Assembly: GCF_030316765.1 (NCBI RefSeq)
Contig: NZ_JASZYT010000018.1
Span: forward strand, 1 to 64,000
From: Variovorax saccharolyticus
GTDB lineage: Bacteria; Pseudomonadota; Gammaproteobacteria; Burkholderiales; Burkholderiaceae_C
Direction of reading: 5' to 3'
DNA: 64,000 bases
Shown here: piece after piece, positions 26,401-33,005 of the stretch
Position numbering within the stretch: position 1 is the stretch's first letter
How the letters are laid out: each line of letters begins with the position of its first letter
The notes under the pieces: model-generated
The model's database searches: none
What the model saw: only the letters and a program-made list of their open reading frames with translations
What the model was told of the DNA's origin: nothing
Position numbers and translations under genes: made by a program

Positions 26401-26621
26401 CCCAGTCCGATCCTGTCCTCGTGCGGAGCGCCCACCGCGCAGGTGATCACGCTGCCGCTGGTCGTGCAGGCTGCCGCCGCGGCGCCGCCGAAGCCCAGCA
26501 GGGCCACGGCGACCGCCGCCGGCAGGCTGGTGGCGGTCTTGCCGGCCCGGGGGGCCAGTTCCGAGGCGACGGCCCAGACTTGGAGCGAGGAGTTCCAGAC
26601 GACACTGAAAACGCGGTTCAT
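23445..26621 (-). CDS. Autotransporter adhesin-like protein (type Va secretion)
   Basis: A 1058-aa surface protein. The N-terminus MNRVFSVVWNSSLQVWAVAS is an extended signal peptide region (ESPR), followed by a hydrophobic stretch and AAAAACTTSG near the cleavage site. The passenger holds left-handed beta-helix sequence with at least three autotransporter-associated strand repeats (for example NSYAGGTTITHGALQLGAGG and NSYGGATRVDAGTLKAG). A Pro/Thr-rich linker (about 715-740) leads to the 12-strand beta-barrel (about 790-1058), ending in MRLSW as required for BamA recognition. No protease triad is seen; an adhesin or biofilm role is inference. Confidence 0.93.
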   Translation of the reverse strand: MNRVFSVVWNSSLQVWAVASELAPRAGKTATSLPAAVAVALLGFGGAAAAACTTSGSVITCAVGAPHEDRIGLGPDTPAGTSVIVNPGALVSVGNQTAISIGSGSSIEVRGTVQNAALDGSNSFYGTGANTIELHSNNTLTIGQGAKVLSLGSSGTAEAINPIGTGNVIVNNGEIRSGAGGGAFWFEATSGRNTIINGATGVIESTIPYSNIMGVSGTMALDFVNKGQVLGALTFADGDDRLTIHNGSFIRDGIDGRGGNNTLALAGTGVDSFSKGFVNFQNLVKEDSGTWTYMNNLPGSGITSTRVAGGTLVLGTSASAYTGSMTVDAPGTLETTAGFAPLAITDNGIVRFVQSASAASYTGLLTGSGGIEKTGAGTLTLTRDQAITGTTTISAGTLELGTGLAAGKVDGPIVDNAALVINRSDAVTFSAPISGSGRVTQFGTGTTIFTADNSYAGGTTITHGALQLGAGGTSGSVTGDIRNDAALILNRSNTLQLQGAISGSGSLRQIGSGTSVLSGANSYGGATRVDAGTLKAGAAGAFSASSAHTVATGATLDTGGFNQSVASLGNAGTVTLLGTAAGSTLTVNGAYVGNGGVLGLGTVLGGSGSLSDRLVLNGAGASASGKTTVRVTNLGGLGGQTTGNGIEVVSALGGATTTAQTTRDAFALANGHVDAGAFEYRLYAADATGAGENWYLRSTTTLVPTTPTTPTLPTVPPVLEDGGAAQPKPLPPVSVPTYRAEVPLFAALPAQLRQADLAMLGNLHRRVGDELSPAAGAAAGDPGGGRQAWARAIYSDLDIRQAGVAAAHSQGHVSGVQAGTDLLASGNWRAGIFVGSLDGNADVAGNARGLIAAVGSNDLQSRYFGGYATWLGSDGLYADAVLQGGRHRYTVQPNGNLNIDGKSNSLTASIETGKSFALAEGWTIEPQAQLIRQSNSFDNVLIGGALVTQDANGGWIGRLGVRVKGEVATAAGRLQPYARFNVYRASSGTDVATFIGPAASTPIASAAGYTSTELAGGMTLALTPAVTLYGEVGQLYNAGGDAKVKSSVQGSIGMRLSW

Positions 26622-26845
26622 GCAGTTGTTCTTCCGAAAGAAAAGAGGCCCGCAGGCGAAAACTAATACTTACGACTGTAGTCATTAGGTACTCTTTTCA
26701 AGGAGGAACAAGTTCACAGATTGCGCAAAAATGGTGCGAAAGTACTAAGAAACGCTATGGTTCAGATAGCTGAAAAGTGGCGTTCCCCGTGCAATCCAGG
26801 GTAGATGCACCGAAATCGGGACGGTTTTCAAGGGCGCAGGAGCGG
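26622..26845. promoter_or_regulatory. AT-richer upstream region of the autotransporter gene
   Basis: This gap is noticeably less GC-rich than the surroundings. On the minus strand a possible promoter reads TTGTTC, 18 nt, TAATGA (about 26680-26710), and GGAAGA lies about 10 nt before the autotransporter ATG. The dyad GACT-GT-AGTC (26674-26683) may be an operator. Nothing here looks coding. Confidence 0.35.
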
Positions 26846-26863
26846 CGTCACACGGATGTGACG
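26846..26863. promoter_or_regulatory. Palindrome CGTCACA-N4-TGTGACG
   Basis: A perfect 7-bp inverted repeat with a 4-nt centre (CGGA), 27 nt before the start of the small membrane protein gene at 26890 and about 225 nt upstream of the autotransporter start. Its half-sites are those of CRP/FNR-type regulators but in the opposite arrangement (TCACA before TGTGA), so identity is uncertain. It could be an operator or a hairpin. Confidence 0.4.
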
Positions 26864-26889
26864 GTACGCCGGAGGCCTAAACTCGGACC

Positions 26890-27111
26890 ATGGCTTCCAG
26901 ACGACCCACCCGCAGCCCGCGCATGATCGAACGCGGCGTGCTGTGCATCCTCATCGGCGCCGCCGTGCTGATCGCCCCGCAATTCCTGAGCTCGCCGGGC
27001 TGGCGCGAGACCATCGCCGGCGCCCACGTGGTGGGCTGGTTCGCCCTGGTGCTGGGGATCGCGCTGGTGGTCGTGGCCCTGGTGCAGAGGACCAGGGGCA
27101 AGGACCGCTGA
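26890..27111 (+). CDS. Small two-helix membrane protein, unknown
   Basis: A 73-aa protein with two hydrophobic helices (about 16-31 and 46-66) and basic ends (MASRRPTRSPRM at the N-terminus, QRTRGKDR at the C-terminus). This predicts both termini in the cytoplasm. No family is recognised. There is no Shine-Dalgarno at useful distance, but TAAACT (26878-26883) lies only 6 nt before ATG 26890, suggesting a leaderless transcript. An internal ATG at 26923 is an alternative. It is convergent with the DUF808 gene, 1 nt apart. Confidence 0.6.
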   Translation: MASRRPTRSPRMIERGVLCILIGAAVLIAPQFLSSPGWRETIAGAHVVGWFALVLGIALVVVALVQRTRGKDR

Positions 27112-27112
27112 C

Positions 27113-28018
27113 TCAGCGGGCCCGGCGCACCCGCTTCACGCCTTCGACCGCCGCCAGCACGATGCTGCCGGCGACGACCCCGACGGCGGCATTCGCCCCC
27201 ATCGAGCCGAGCCCGCCCAGGAGGCCGCCGGCATTGGCGGCCCAGGCCTCCACGGCGTGGCCGAGTGCCGGCACGCCGTGCACCAGGATGCCGCCACCGA
27301 CCAGGAACATCGCCGCCGTGCCGGCGACCGACAGGCCCTTCATGAGCCAGGGTGCCGCCGCCAGGATGCCGCGGCCCAGGGCGCGCGAGCCGGCGCCTTC
27401 ACGCTGGCTCAGGTAGAGGCCGGCGTCGTCGAGCTTCACGATGCCGGCCACGAGGCCGTAGACGCCCACGGTCATCACGAGCGCGATGCCGACCAGCACG
27501 GAAAGCTGCGTGACGAAGGGCTGGCCCTGCACGGTGCCCAGCGTGATCGCGATGATCTCGGCCGAGAGAATGAAGTCGGTACGCACCGCACCCTTGATCT
27601 TCTGCTTCTCGACCGCCACCAGATCGACGTCCTGGCTGGCCACGGCCTGCTCGTGCCGCGCCGTGTCGGCCGCGTGCTCCTGCTTGTGCAGGAACTTGTG
27701 GGCCAGTTTCTCGCAGCCCTCGAAGCACAGGAAGGCGCCGCCGATCATCAGCAGCGGCGTCACCAGCCAGGGCAGCCAGGTCCCGATTGCCAGCGCCGCG
27801 GGAACCAGGATCGCCTTGTTGACGAAAGAGCCCTTGCAGACGGCCCAGACCACCGGCAGCTCCCGGTTGGCCGAGACGCCCGACACCTGCTGGGCATTGA
27901 GCGCCAGGTCGTCGCCGAGCACGCCGGCGGTCTTCTTGGCGGCGACCTTGGTCAGCACGGAGACATCGTCGAGCACCGTCGCGATGTCGTCGAGCAGCAG
28001 CAGGAGACTGGTGGCCAT
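27113..28018 (-). CDS. DUF808/YedI-family inner-membrane protein
   Basis: A 301-aa membrane protein of the YedI family. The N-terminus MATSLLLLLDDIATVLDDVS is diagnostic, followed by KVAAKKTAGVLGDDLALNAQQ and several transmembrane helices (about 70-95, 160-200, 230-260, 275-292). Function of the family is unknown. Length is as expected. The next gene upstream on the strand is a GNAT acetyltransferase 15 nt away, and they may be cotranscribed. Confidence 0.88.
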   Translation of the reverse strand: MATSLLLLLDDIATVLDDVSVLTKVAAKKTAGVLGDDLALNAQQVSGVSANRELPVVWAVCKGSFVNKAILVPAALAIGTWLPWLVTPLLMIGGAFLCFEGCEKLAHKFLHKQEHAADTARHEQAVASQDVDLVAVEKQKIKGAVRTDFILSAEIIAITLGTVQGQPFVTQLSVLVGIALVMTVGVYGLVAGIVKLDDAGLYLSQREGAGSRALGRGILAAAPWLMKGLSVAGTAAMFLVGGGILVHGVPALGHAVEAWAANAGGLLGGLGSMGANAAVGVVAGSIVLAAVEGVKRVRRAR

Positions 28019-28033
28019 CGAGTGCGCGTCCGC

Positions 28034-28549
28034 TCAGACGTCGCGCTTGAGGCGGATCTCTTCGATCTTCACGTCCCCGATGGCCGTGGTCTTGGCGGTC
28101 TTCATCTCGCGCTTGAAACCGGCCAGCTCGTGGAAGCGCATGGCGCGGTCGTTGCGCAGCGGCACCCAGATCGTGACCTTGGTGCAGCCCTCCTCCTCGA
28201 GGCCGTCGCGGGCGGCGTCCCACAGCGCGACACCCACGCCCTTGCCCCAATGCTCGGGCTTGACGTAAATGGCCCAGATCTCGCCGGTGGTCGACGGCGT
28301 CTTGGGATCGCGCGAGCGGTCGAAGCCGACGAAGCCGACGACCTCGCCGTCGAGTTCAGCGACCTGCACCTGCGGCTCGCTGAACTCGATGGCCTCGCGC
28401 CACTTGGCCTCGCGGGTGGCGGGCGCCAGGGCACGCAGCTGGTCCTCGGGCAGGATGCCGTCATAGGCAGCGCGGGCAGCGGCGGCGTGGACTTCGGCGA
28501 TGGCTTTGGCATCGCGCTGGGCGGCGGGGCGAACTTCGTAGTCGGACAT
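28034..28549 (-). CDS. GNAT-family N-acetyltransferase
   Basis: A 171-aa acetyltransferase using acetyl-CoA. Motif A is visible as IYVKPEHWGKGVGVALWDAARDGL (Q/RxxGxG/A variant HWGKGVG), with ELDGEVVGFVGF before it and RNDRAMRFHELAGFKREMK (motif B) after. The acceptor substrate is unknown. ATG 28549 (MSDYEVRPA) is chosen because the fold begins there; the frame stays open upstream without support. It is divergent from the small basic protein gene at 28650. Confidence 0.87.
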   Translation of the reverse strand: MSDYEVRPAAQRDAKAIAEVHAAAARAAYDGILPEDQLRALAPATREAKWREAIEFSEPQVQVAELDGEVVGFVGFDRSRDPKTPSTTGEIWAIYVKPEHWGKGVGVALWDAARDGLEEEGCTKVTIWVPLRNDRAMRFHELAGFKREMKTAKTTAIGDVKIEEIRLKRDV

Positions 28550-28649
28550 GAATGCGGGGATCGAAACGGAAAAGCCCATATTGTCGCCGCGCAGGACGCG
28601 CGGGCTAAACTTGCCGCCGCATTTGCATCGCACTATCCCGGAGAACCCC

Positions 28650-28796
28650 ATGGCCAAGAGTCAGCAGCGCAGCAACAAGGAAGCCAAGAAACCGAAGAAG
28701 GACACCTCGCCGCCGAAGCCGCCGGGTGCTGCGGTCGAGCCGGTGCGCACGATCACGACCGCCGTGATCCCGCGCGGCAAGCTCAAGAACAAGTGA
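28650..28796 (+). CDS. Small Lys-rich protein
   Basis: A 48-aa highly basic protein (MAKSQQRSNKEAKKPKKD...) with a Pro-rich middle and a C-terminal stretch TTAVIPRGKLKNK. It is too short for catalytic motifs. GGAG 8 nt before the ATG and the orderly downstream neighbours support it being real. I recall similar small proteins in Burkholderiales. It is the first of three short genes (with the VF530 protein and a ferredoxin). Nucleic-acid or ribosome association is a guess from charge. Confidence 0.68.
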   Translation: MAKSQQRSNKEAKKPKKDTSPPKPPGAAVEPVRTITTAVIPRGKLKNK

Positions 28797-28803
28797 GCCA
28801 GGC

Positions 28804-29088
28804 GTGAGCAGCGGGGAGTCCGGCCCGAACGAACCGCCGCAGAAGCAGGCGCGCAACCCGCTGCACGGCCTCACGCTGGAAGCCATCGTGACCGCGCTGC
28901 AGGCGCACTACGGCTGGGCCGGCCTGGGCGAGCGCATTCCGCTGCGCTGCTTCACCAGCGACCCGAGCGTGGCCTCCAGCCTCAAGTTCCTGCGCAAGAC
29001 GCCGTGGGCGCGCGAGAAGGTCGAAAGCCTCTATCTCTTCATGCTGCGCGACCAGCGCCGCCAGCAGTCCTCGGCGCCGCGCTCCTGA
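28804..29088 (+). CDS. VF530-family DNA-binding protein
   Basis: A 94-aa protein of the VF530 (DUF2132) family: NPLHGLTLEAIVTALQAHYGWAGLG, then IPLRCFTSDPSVASSLKFLRKTPWAREKVE. In the family this is a small double helix-turn-helix fold reported to bind DNA, with unknown physiological targets. GTG 28804 is used as start, 7 nt after the stop of the Lys-rich protein. Its stop overlaps the ferredoxin start by one base (TGATG), implying coupled translation. Confidence 0.88.
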   Translation: MSSGESGPNEPPQKQARNPLHGLTLEAIVTALQAHYGWAGLGERIPLRCFTSDPSVASSLKFLRKTPWAREKVESLYLFMLRDQRRQQSSAPRS

Positions 29089-29372
29089 TGAAAGCCGATA
29101 TCGCACCCGGCGGCTTCAGCTTCGACTGCGGCCCCGGGCTCACCCTGCTGCAGGCGGCCGATGCCGCCGGCATCGAACTGCCGAGCTCCTGCCGCAACGG
29201 CACCTGCCGCACCTGCCTCTGCAGGCTGGTCGAGGGCAGCGTCCGCTACCGCATCGAATGGCCCGGCGTCAGCGCCGACGAGAAAGTCGAGGGCTGGATC
29301 CTGCCCTGTGTGGCGGAGCCGATGGGCGACGTGAGGCTGGAGGTGCCTTATGCGGTTTCCTTGATCAGTTGA
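29088..29372 (+). CDS. 2Fe-2S plant-type ferredoxin
   Basis: A 94-aa electron carrier of the adrenodoxin/plant-type ferredoxin fold. The cluster ligands follow the expected pattern CRNGTCRTC (C-x4-C-x2-C) and a fourth cysteine in ILPCVAEP. No partner oxidoreductase is fused or adjacent, so its electron acceptor is unknown. It could serve any oxygenase, but linkage to the Rieske gene 11 kb away is not supported. A 16-bp tandem duplication begins inside its last codons and runs past the stop. Confidence 0.9.
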   Translation: MKADIAPGGFSFDCGPGLTLLQAADAAGIELPSSCRNGTCRTCLCRLVEGSVRYRIEWPGVSADEKVEGWILPCVAEPMGDVRLEVPYAVSLIS

Positions 29373-29390
29373 GGGGCTGATCAGTTGAGG
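29362..29390. repeat. Tandem 16-bp duplication at ferredoxin gene end
   Basis: TGATCAGTTGAGG occurs at 29362-29374 and again at 29378-29390. The first copy includes the last codons and stop of the ferredoxin gene. The exact repeat suggests a recent slippage or duplication event at the 3' end. It has no coding effect beyond the stop. Confidence 0.7.
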
Positions 29391-29428
29391 ACAGAGCAAA
29401 AACTGCTGCGCAGTTTGTTGGTCTGTCC
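29389..29428. terminator. Long hairpin between convergent genes
   Basis: Outer arms GGACAGA/TCTGTCC (29389-29395, 29422-29428) and inner arms AAACTGC/GCAGTTT (29400-29406, 29410-29416) make a roughly 40-nt stem with minor mismatches and a 3-nt loop. It sits between the ferredoxin (plus) and MFS (minus) genes and most likely ends both transcripts, although no strong T-run follows. Confidence 0.55.
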
Positions 29429-29437
29429 CGCAAGGTC

Positions 29438-30682
29438 TCAGGAAGCCTTCACCAACCGGTCGCGCTGCGCCAGCGACGGGAAGAGGCGGAACCAGGCCAG
29501 CGCCACCAGCACGGTGCCGACGCCGCCCGCCACCACCGAGCCCACGGGTCCGAGCAGAGCCGCCGTGGCACCCGACTCGAATTCGCCGAGCTGATTGCTG
29601 GCGCCGATGAAGATCGAGTTCACCGCGCTCACGCGGCCGCGCATGGCATCGGGCGTCTCCAGCTGCACCAGCGTCTGGCGGATCACGACATTGACCATGT
29701 CGGCGCCACCCGAGACCGCGAGCGCGACCAGCGAGACCGCGAAGCTGCGCGAGAAGCCGAACACCACCATGCAGACGCCGAACAGGCCGACCGCCATCAG
29801 CAGCGTGCGGCCCACATGGCGCTCGATTGGCCGTCGCGTCAGCAGGATCGACATCGCGAGCGCGCCCACCGCCGGCGCCCCGCGCAGCAGCCCGAGGCCC
29901 CATGGCCCGGTGTGCAGGATGTCCTTGGCATAGATCGGCAGCAGCGCCACGGCACCGCCGAGCAGCACCGCGAAAAGATCGAGCGAGACGGCGCCGAGCA
30001 CCGGCTTGCGGTTCCAGATGAAGTCGACGCCCGCCAGCACGGTGCGCAGCGTCACGGGCTCGCGCGCGGGCGGCATGTGCGCATAGCGCAGTCGCAGCAC
30101 CAGCGCCGCCGCCAGCACGAAGAAGGCCACCGCGGCGCCGTAGACCACGCCCATGCCGGCCACGAACAGCAGGCCGCCGAGCGCGGGACCGCCGATGATC
30201 GCGCCCTGCATGCCGGCCGAGCTGAAGGCCATCGCGCGAGGCAGCATCATCGGCGGCACGAGCAGGGGCGTCAGCGCCTGCTGCGCCGGCATCTGGAAGG
30301 CGCGCACGGCGCCCAGGACCAGCGACAGGCCGAGCAGCAGGCCGCGGCTGTCGTGCCGCAGCTGCACCGCGAGGAGCAGCACCAGCGCCACCGCGCCTTG
30401 CACCGAGAAGCAGGCGGCGACGATGCGGCCGCGGTGCCGGCGGTCGACCACGTGGCCCGCCAGCAGCGCCAGCAGCAGGGCCGGCACGAACTGGTAGAGG
30501 CCGACCAGGCCGAGGTCCCAGGCGCTGCCGGTGAGCTCGTACATGTGCCAGCCGATCGCGACCAGCAGCATCTGGCTGGCCGCGGTGCCGAAGAGCCGCG
30601 CCACCCAGAGCCGCATGAAGGGCCGCTCGCGCGTGAGATCGGAAAAACTGGCGGGACGAGCGGATGCGGGGGCGACGGACAT
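29438..30682 (-). CDS. MFS transporter, enterobactin-exporter (EntS) type
   Basis: A 414-aa inner-membrane transporter with about twelve transmembrane helices. It belongs to the MFS_3 group (EntS-like; LWVARLFGTAASQMLLVAIGWHMYELTGSAWDLGLVG). The loop 2-3 motif appears as GHVVDRRHRGRI, matching the family consensus GxxaDrxgRr. Such transporters export small molecules, often siderophores or drugs, but no siderophore genes are nearby. ATG 30682 (MSVAPAS) is preferred; an in-frame ATG at 30706 would add eight residues. It is divergent from the pseudouridine synthase gene. Confidence 0.87.
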   Translation of the reverse strand: MSVAPASARPASFSDLTRERPFMRLWVARLFGTAASQMLLVAIGWHMYELTGSAWDLGLVGLYQFVPALLLALLAGHVVDRRHRGRIVAACFSVQGAVALVLLLAVQLRHDSRGLLLGLSLVLGAVRAFQMPAQQALTPLLVPPMMLPRAMAFSSAGMQGAIIGGPALGGLLFVAGMGVVYGAAVAFFVLAAALVLRLRYAHMPPAREPVTLRTVLAGVDFIWNRKPVLGAVSLDLFAVLLGGAVALLPIYAKDILHTGPWGLGLLRGAPAVGALAMSILLTRRPIERHVGRTLLMAVGLFGVCMVVFGFSRSFAVSLVALAVSGGADMVNVVIRQTLVQLETPDAMRGRVSAVNSIFIGASNQLGEFESGATAALLGPVGSVVAGGVGTVLVALAWFRLFPSLAQRDRLVKAS

Positions 30683-30741
30683 TGGCTTCGAGGATAGCCG
30701 AGCCATCCAGGGCCTGTTCGCGCCCTAGACTCGGCCTTGCG

Positions 30742-31380
30742 ATGACCGAACTGCAGACGATCCACGAAGACCCCCACCTGCTGGTGCTCGACAAGCCGGC
30801 CGGCCTGCTGTGCGTGCCCGGCCGCAGCGAGGACAAGCAGGACTGCCTGAGCGCCCGGGCGCAGCGCCGCTGGCCCGATGCGCTGGTGGTGCACCGGCTC
30901 GACATGGCGACCAGCGGCCTGGTGCTGATGGCGCGCAGCCCCGGGATGCAGCGGGCACTGGGCGACGCCTTCGCCGCGCGGCAGGTGCACAAGCGCTATG
31001 AGGCAATCGTCGACGGCCTGCTGCCGGCCGGCGACGACTGGTCGCTGATCGATGCGCCGCTGATCGCCGACTGGCCGCGCCGGCCGCTGCAGAAGATCGA
31101 TCCCTCAGGCAAGCCCAGCCAGACCCGCTGGCGCGTTGCGCGGGCCCTGCCCGAACGCCATGCCAGCCACCTGTGGCTGGAGCCGCTGACCGGCCGCAGC
31201 CATCAGCTGCGCGTGCACCTGCTGTCGATCGGGCATCCGATCCTCGGCGACGCGCTCTACGGCAGCGAGGAGGTGCGGCAACGGGCGCCGCGCCTGCTGC
31301 TGCACGCGACCGCGCTCGAATTCAGGCACCCGGCCGACGGCCGCTTGCTGCGCCTGGAGAGCCCGCCCCCGTTCGCCTGA
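30742..31380 (+). CDS. RluA-family RNA pseudouridine synthase
   Basis: A 212-aa enzyme that isomerises specific uridines in rRNA or tRNA to pseudouridine. The catalytic motif HRLDMATSGLVLMA contains the nucleophile D54. LEPLTGRSHQLRVHLLSIGHPILGDALYG matches the family's second signature. Without an S4 domain and at this length it resembles RluA or TruC-type enzymes; the target base cannot be decided. TAGACT (30726-30731) ends 10 nt before the ATG and there is no clear ribosome-binding site. It is convergent with the UspA gene. Confidence 0.9.
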   Translation: MTELQTIHEDPHLLVLDKPAGLLCVPGRSEDKQDCLSARAQRRWPDALVVHRLDMATSGLVLMARSPGMQRALGDAFAARQVHKRYEAIVDGLLPAGDDWSLIDAPLIADWPRRPLQKIDPSGKPSQTRWRVARALPERHASHLWLEPLTGRSHQLRVHLLSIGHPILGDALYGSEEVRQRAPRLLLHATALEFRHPADGRLLRLESPPPFA

Positions 31381-31388
31381 GACCGTCC

Positions 31389-31835
31389 TCAGCTGAGATC
31401 GCCCCGCACCACCAGCACCGGGCATTTGGCGTCCTGGAGAACGCGCTGCGTGACACTGCCGAGCAGCAGTTTCTCGATGCCCGTGCGCCCATGCGAACCC
31501 ATGACGATCAGGTCGGCGCCGATCGCGATCGCGGTGTCGACGATGCCCTCGTGCACCACATGGCCGTCGATCACGCGCTGGTCGCTGTGCAGGCCTTCGG
31601 CGGCCAATGCCGCGACGCCGCGCGCCAGCGCCGCATTGGCGCTGCTGGTGGCGGCCGCGAGGTATTCGTTCTGGCCCAGCGCGTAATCCGCGCCGACGCC
31701 GATGAAGGGGTAGTTGTCCACCACATGGATGAGCGTGATGCGGCTGCCGAACGCCAGCGCCAGCCCACTGGCCTTGCTGACGGCGAGCATCGAGGTTTCG
31801 GAGCCGTCGATCGGGACCAGGATGTGATTGAACAT
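31389..31835 (-). CDS. Universal stress protein (UspA family)
   Basis: A 148-aa Usp-fold protein. N-terminal strand FNHILVPIDGSETSMLAV, and the ATP-binding motif GSHGRTGIEKLLLGS (G-x2-G-x9-G-S) near the C-terminus, place it in the nucleotide-binding class. It usually supports survival under starvation or oxidative stress. AAAGAGG upstream fits ATG 31835. A perfect 18-bp palindrome lies 26 nt upstream and is a candidate control site. Confidence 0.92.
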   Translation of the reverse strand: MFNHILVPIDGSETSMLAVSKASGLALAFGSRITLIHVVDNYPFIGVGADYALGQNEYLAAATSSANAALARGVAALAAEGLHSDQRVIDGHVVHEGIVDTAIAIGADLIVMGSHGRTGIEKLLLGSVTQRVLQDAKCPVLVVRGDLS

Positions 31836-31860
31836 GGCAGACCTCTTTGGTTCTCTACAG

Positions 31861-31878
31861 GGTTCGAGCGCTCGAACC
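31861..31878. promoter_or_regulatory. Perfect 18-bp palindrome upstream of uspA
   Basis: GGTTCGAGCGCTCGAACC is fully self-complementary with no spacer, 25 nt before the UspA start codon. A spacerless dyad of this size suits an operator for a dimeric regulator. As RNA it could also form a 5' leader hairpin. I do not recognise the binding protein. Confidence 0.5.
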
Positions 31879-31946
31879 GGGCCCCGAATTTACATCCAAG
31901 GCACGGCCATCGGTTGTAGGACGACTGCGGAGCGGCAGCGCCGGAG

Positions 31947-32687
31947 TCAGTCGCCCTGGAAGCCGCCGCTCCTGCAGGTGACGACCAGCGTATCGCGCCA
32001 TCCCGGCTCGCCTTCGATCAGGGGCTGGATCGGCGTCGACTCATGGATCACGCGGGCATCGTCGAGCAGCAGCAGGGTCCACGGCTCGGTCAGCGTGAAG
32101 CGCTCGCCGCGCCGGCCGCTGGCCTCGAACACCCGCGTCTCGCCGCCCTTGATGTTGTGGCGCCCGACCAGGGCCACGGCCACCAGGTCGACGCCGTCGC
32201 GGTGGGCGCCCTCGGGCGTCGGCCGGCCGATGCCGTCGGCGGTGTCGATGCGGAACTGGTGCGCCTCGACATACCAGCGCTGCGCGCCGCGCATGCCGCT
32301 GGCCACCTCGCCGAGTCCGCGCATCAGCTGCTGCCAGGCCGGCTGTGCCACGGTCGCGGCCTCCATCGGCGCGAACCAGCGCTGCATGCCACCATGCAGG
32401 GCGTTGTATTCGACCGGTTGCCAGTGCGCCCGGTGCGGCGCCTGTTCGAGCGCCCCGCCATCGACCGTGAAGCAGGCATGACGCCGCGTGCGATAGCGTC
32501 CGCCGTCCTTCAGGTATTCGTCAGGCGGCAGCTGGGCCCAATCGCCGTGCAGGGCCTCGAACTGCGCCAGCGGCGTGCTCAGCCAGTCGGCCACGCCCTG
32601 CGGGCTCAGCACCGCATAGCCATCCTGGCGCAACGTGGGAACGAGGCGGTCGGGCGGCGTGAAAGGAGGACTGAACGCAAGGCTCAC
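31947..32687 (-). CDS. 2-oxoglutarate/Fe(II) dioxygenase (PF10014-like)
   Basis: A 246-aa protein resembling the 2OG-Fe_Oxy_2 family, whose best-known members hydroxylate free amino acids (for example L-isoleucine 4-hydroxylase). The metal triad H162, D164 (AHRDGVD) and H215 (RVIHEST) is present, and R231 is well placed to bind 2-oxoglutarate. It starts at GTG 32687, overlapping the DUF427 stop by 4 nt, so it is translationally coupled to it and lies at the 3' end of the egtB-egtD operon. A substrate in histidine/ergothioneine chemistry is inference from context. Confidence 0.82.
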   Translation of the reverse strand: MSLAFSPPFTPPDRLVPTLRQDGYAVLSPQGVADWLSTPLAQFEALHGDWAQLPPDEYLKDGGRYRTRRHACFTVDGGALEQAPHRAHWQPVEYNALHGGMQRWFAPMEAATVAQPAWQQLMRGLGEVASGMRGAQRWYVEAHQFRIDTADGIGRPTPEGAHRDGVDLVAVALVGRHNIKGGETRVFEASGRRGERFTLTEPWTLLLLDDARVIHESTPIQPLIEGEPGWRDTLVVTCRSGGFQGD

Positions 32688-32965
32688 TCCGTCACCTTCA
32701 CGTCCTTCCAGAAGGCGACGCGGTTCCTGACCATCTCGGCCTCGGGCTTGGGGTCCGCGTAGTACCAGGCCGCATCGGCATGCAGCTCGCCGTTGACCAG
32801 CAGCGAGAAATAGCTCGCCGTGCCCTTCCAGGCACAGGTGGTCTTGTGATTGCTGAAGGTCACGTGGTCGCGGTTGAGCGACTCCATGGGGAAATAGTGG
32901 TTGCCTTCGACCAGCACCGTGTCGTCGCTCTCGGCCACGGTGACGCCGTTCCAAACTGCTTTCAT
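32684..32965 (-). CDS. DUF427-family protein
   Basis: A 93-aa single-domain DUF427 protein: MKAVWNGVTVAESDDTVLVE and GNHYFPMESL, then TTCAWKGTASYFSLLVNGE and WYYADPKPEAE. The fold is a small beta-barrel of unknown function, often found near redox or thiol metabolism genes. GGAG 9 nt upstream supports ATG 32965. It begins 40 nt after egtD and overlaps the following dioxygenase, so all four genes probably form one transcript. Confidence 0.88.
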   Translation of the reverse strand: MKAVWNGVTVAESDDTVLVEGNHYFPMESLNRDHVTFSNHKTTCAWKGTASYFSLLVNGELHADAAWYYADPKPEAEMVRNRVAFWKDVKVTE

Positions 32966-33005
32966 CAGGATTCTCCGGGGTGCCCACCCGAACGGGGGCA
33001 TCACG

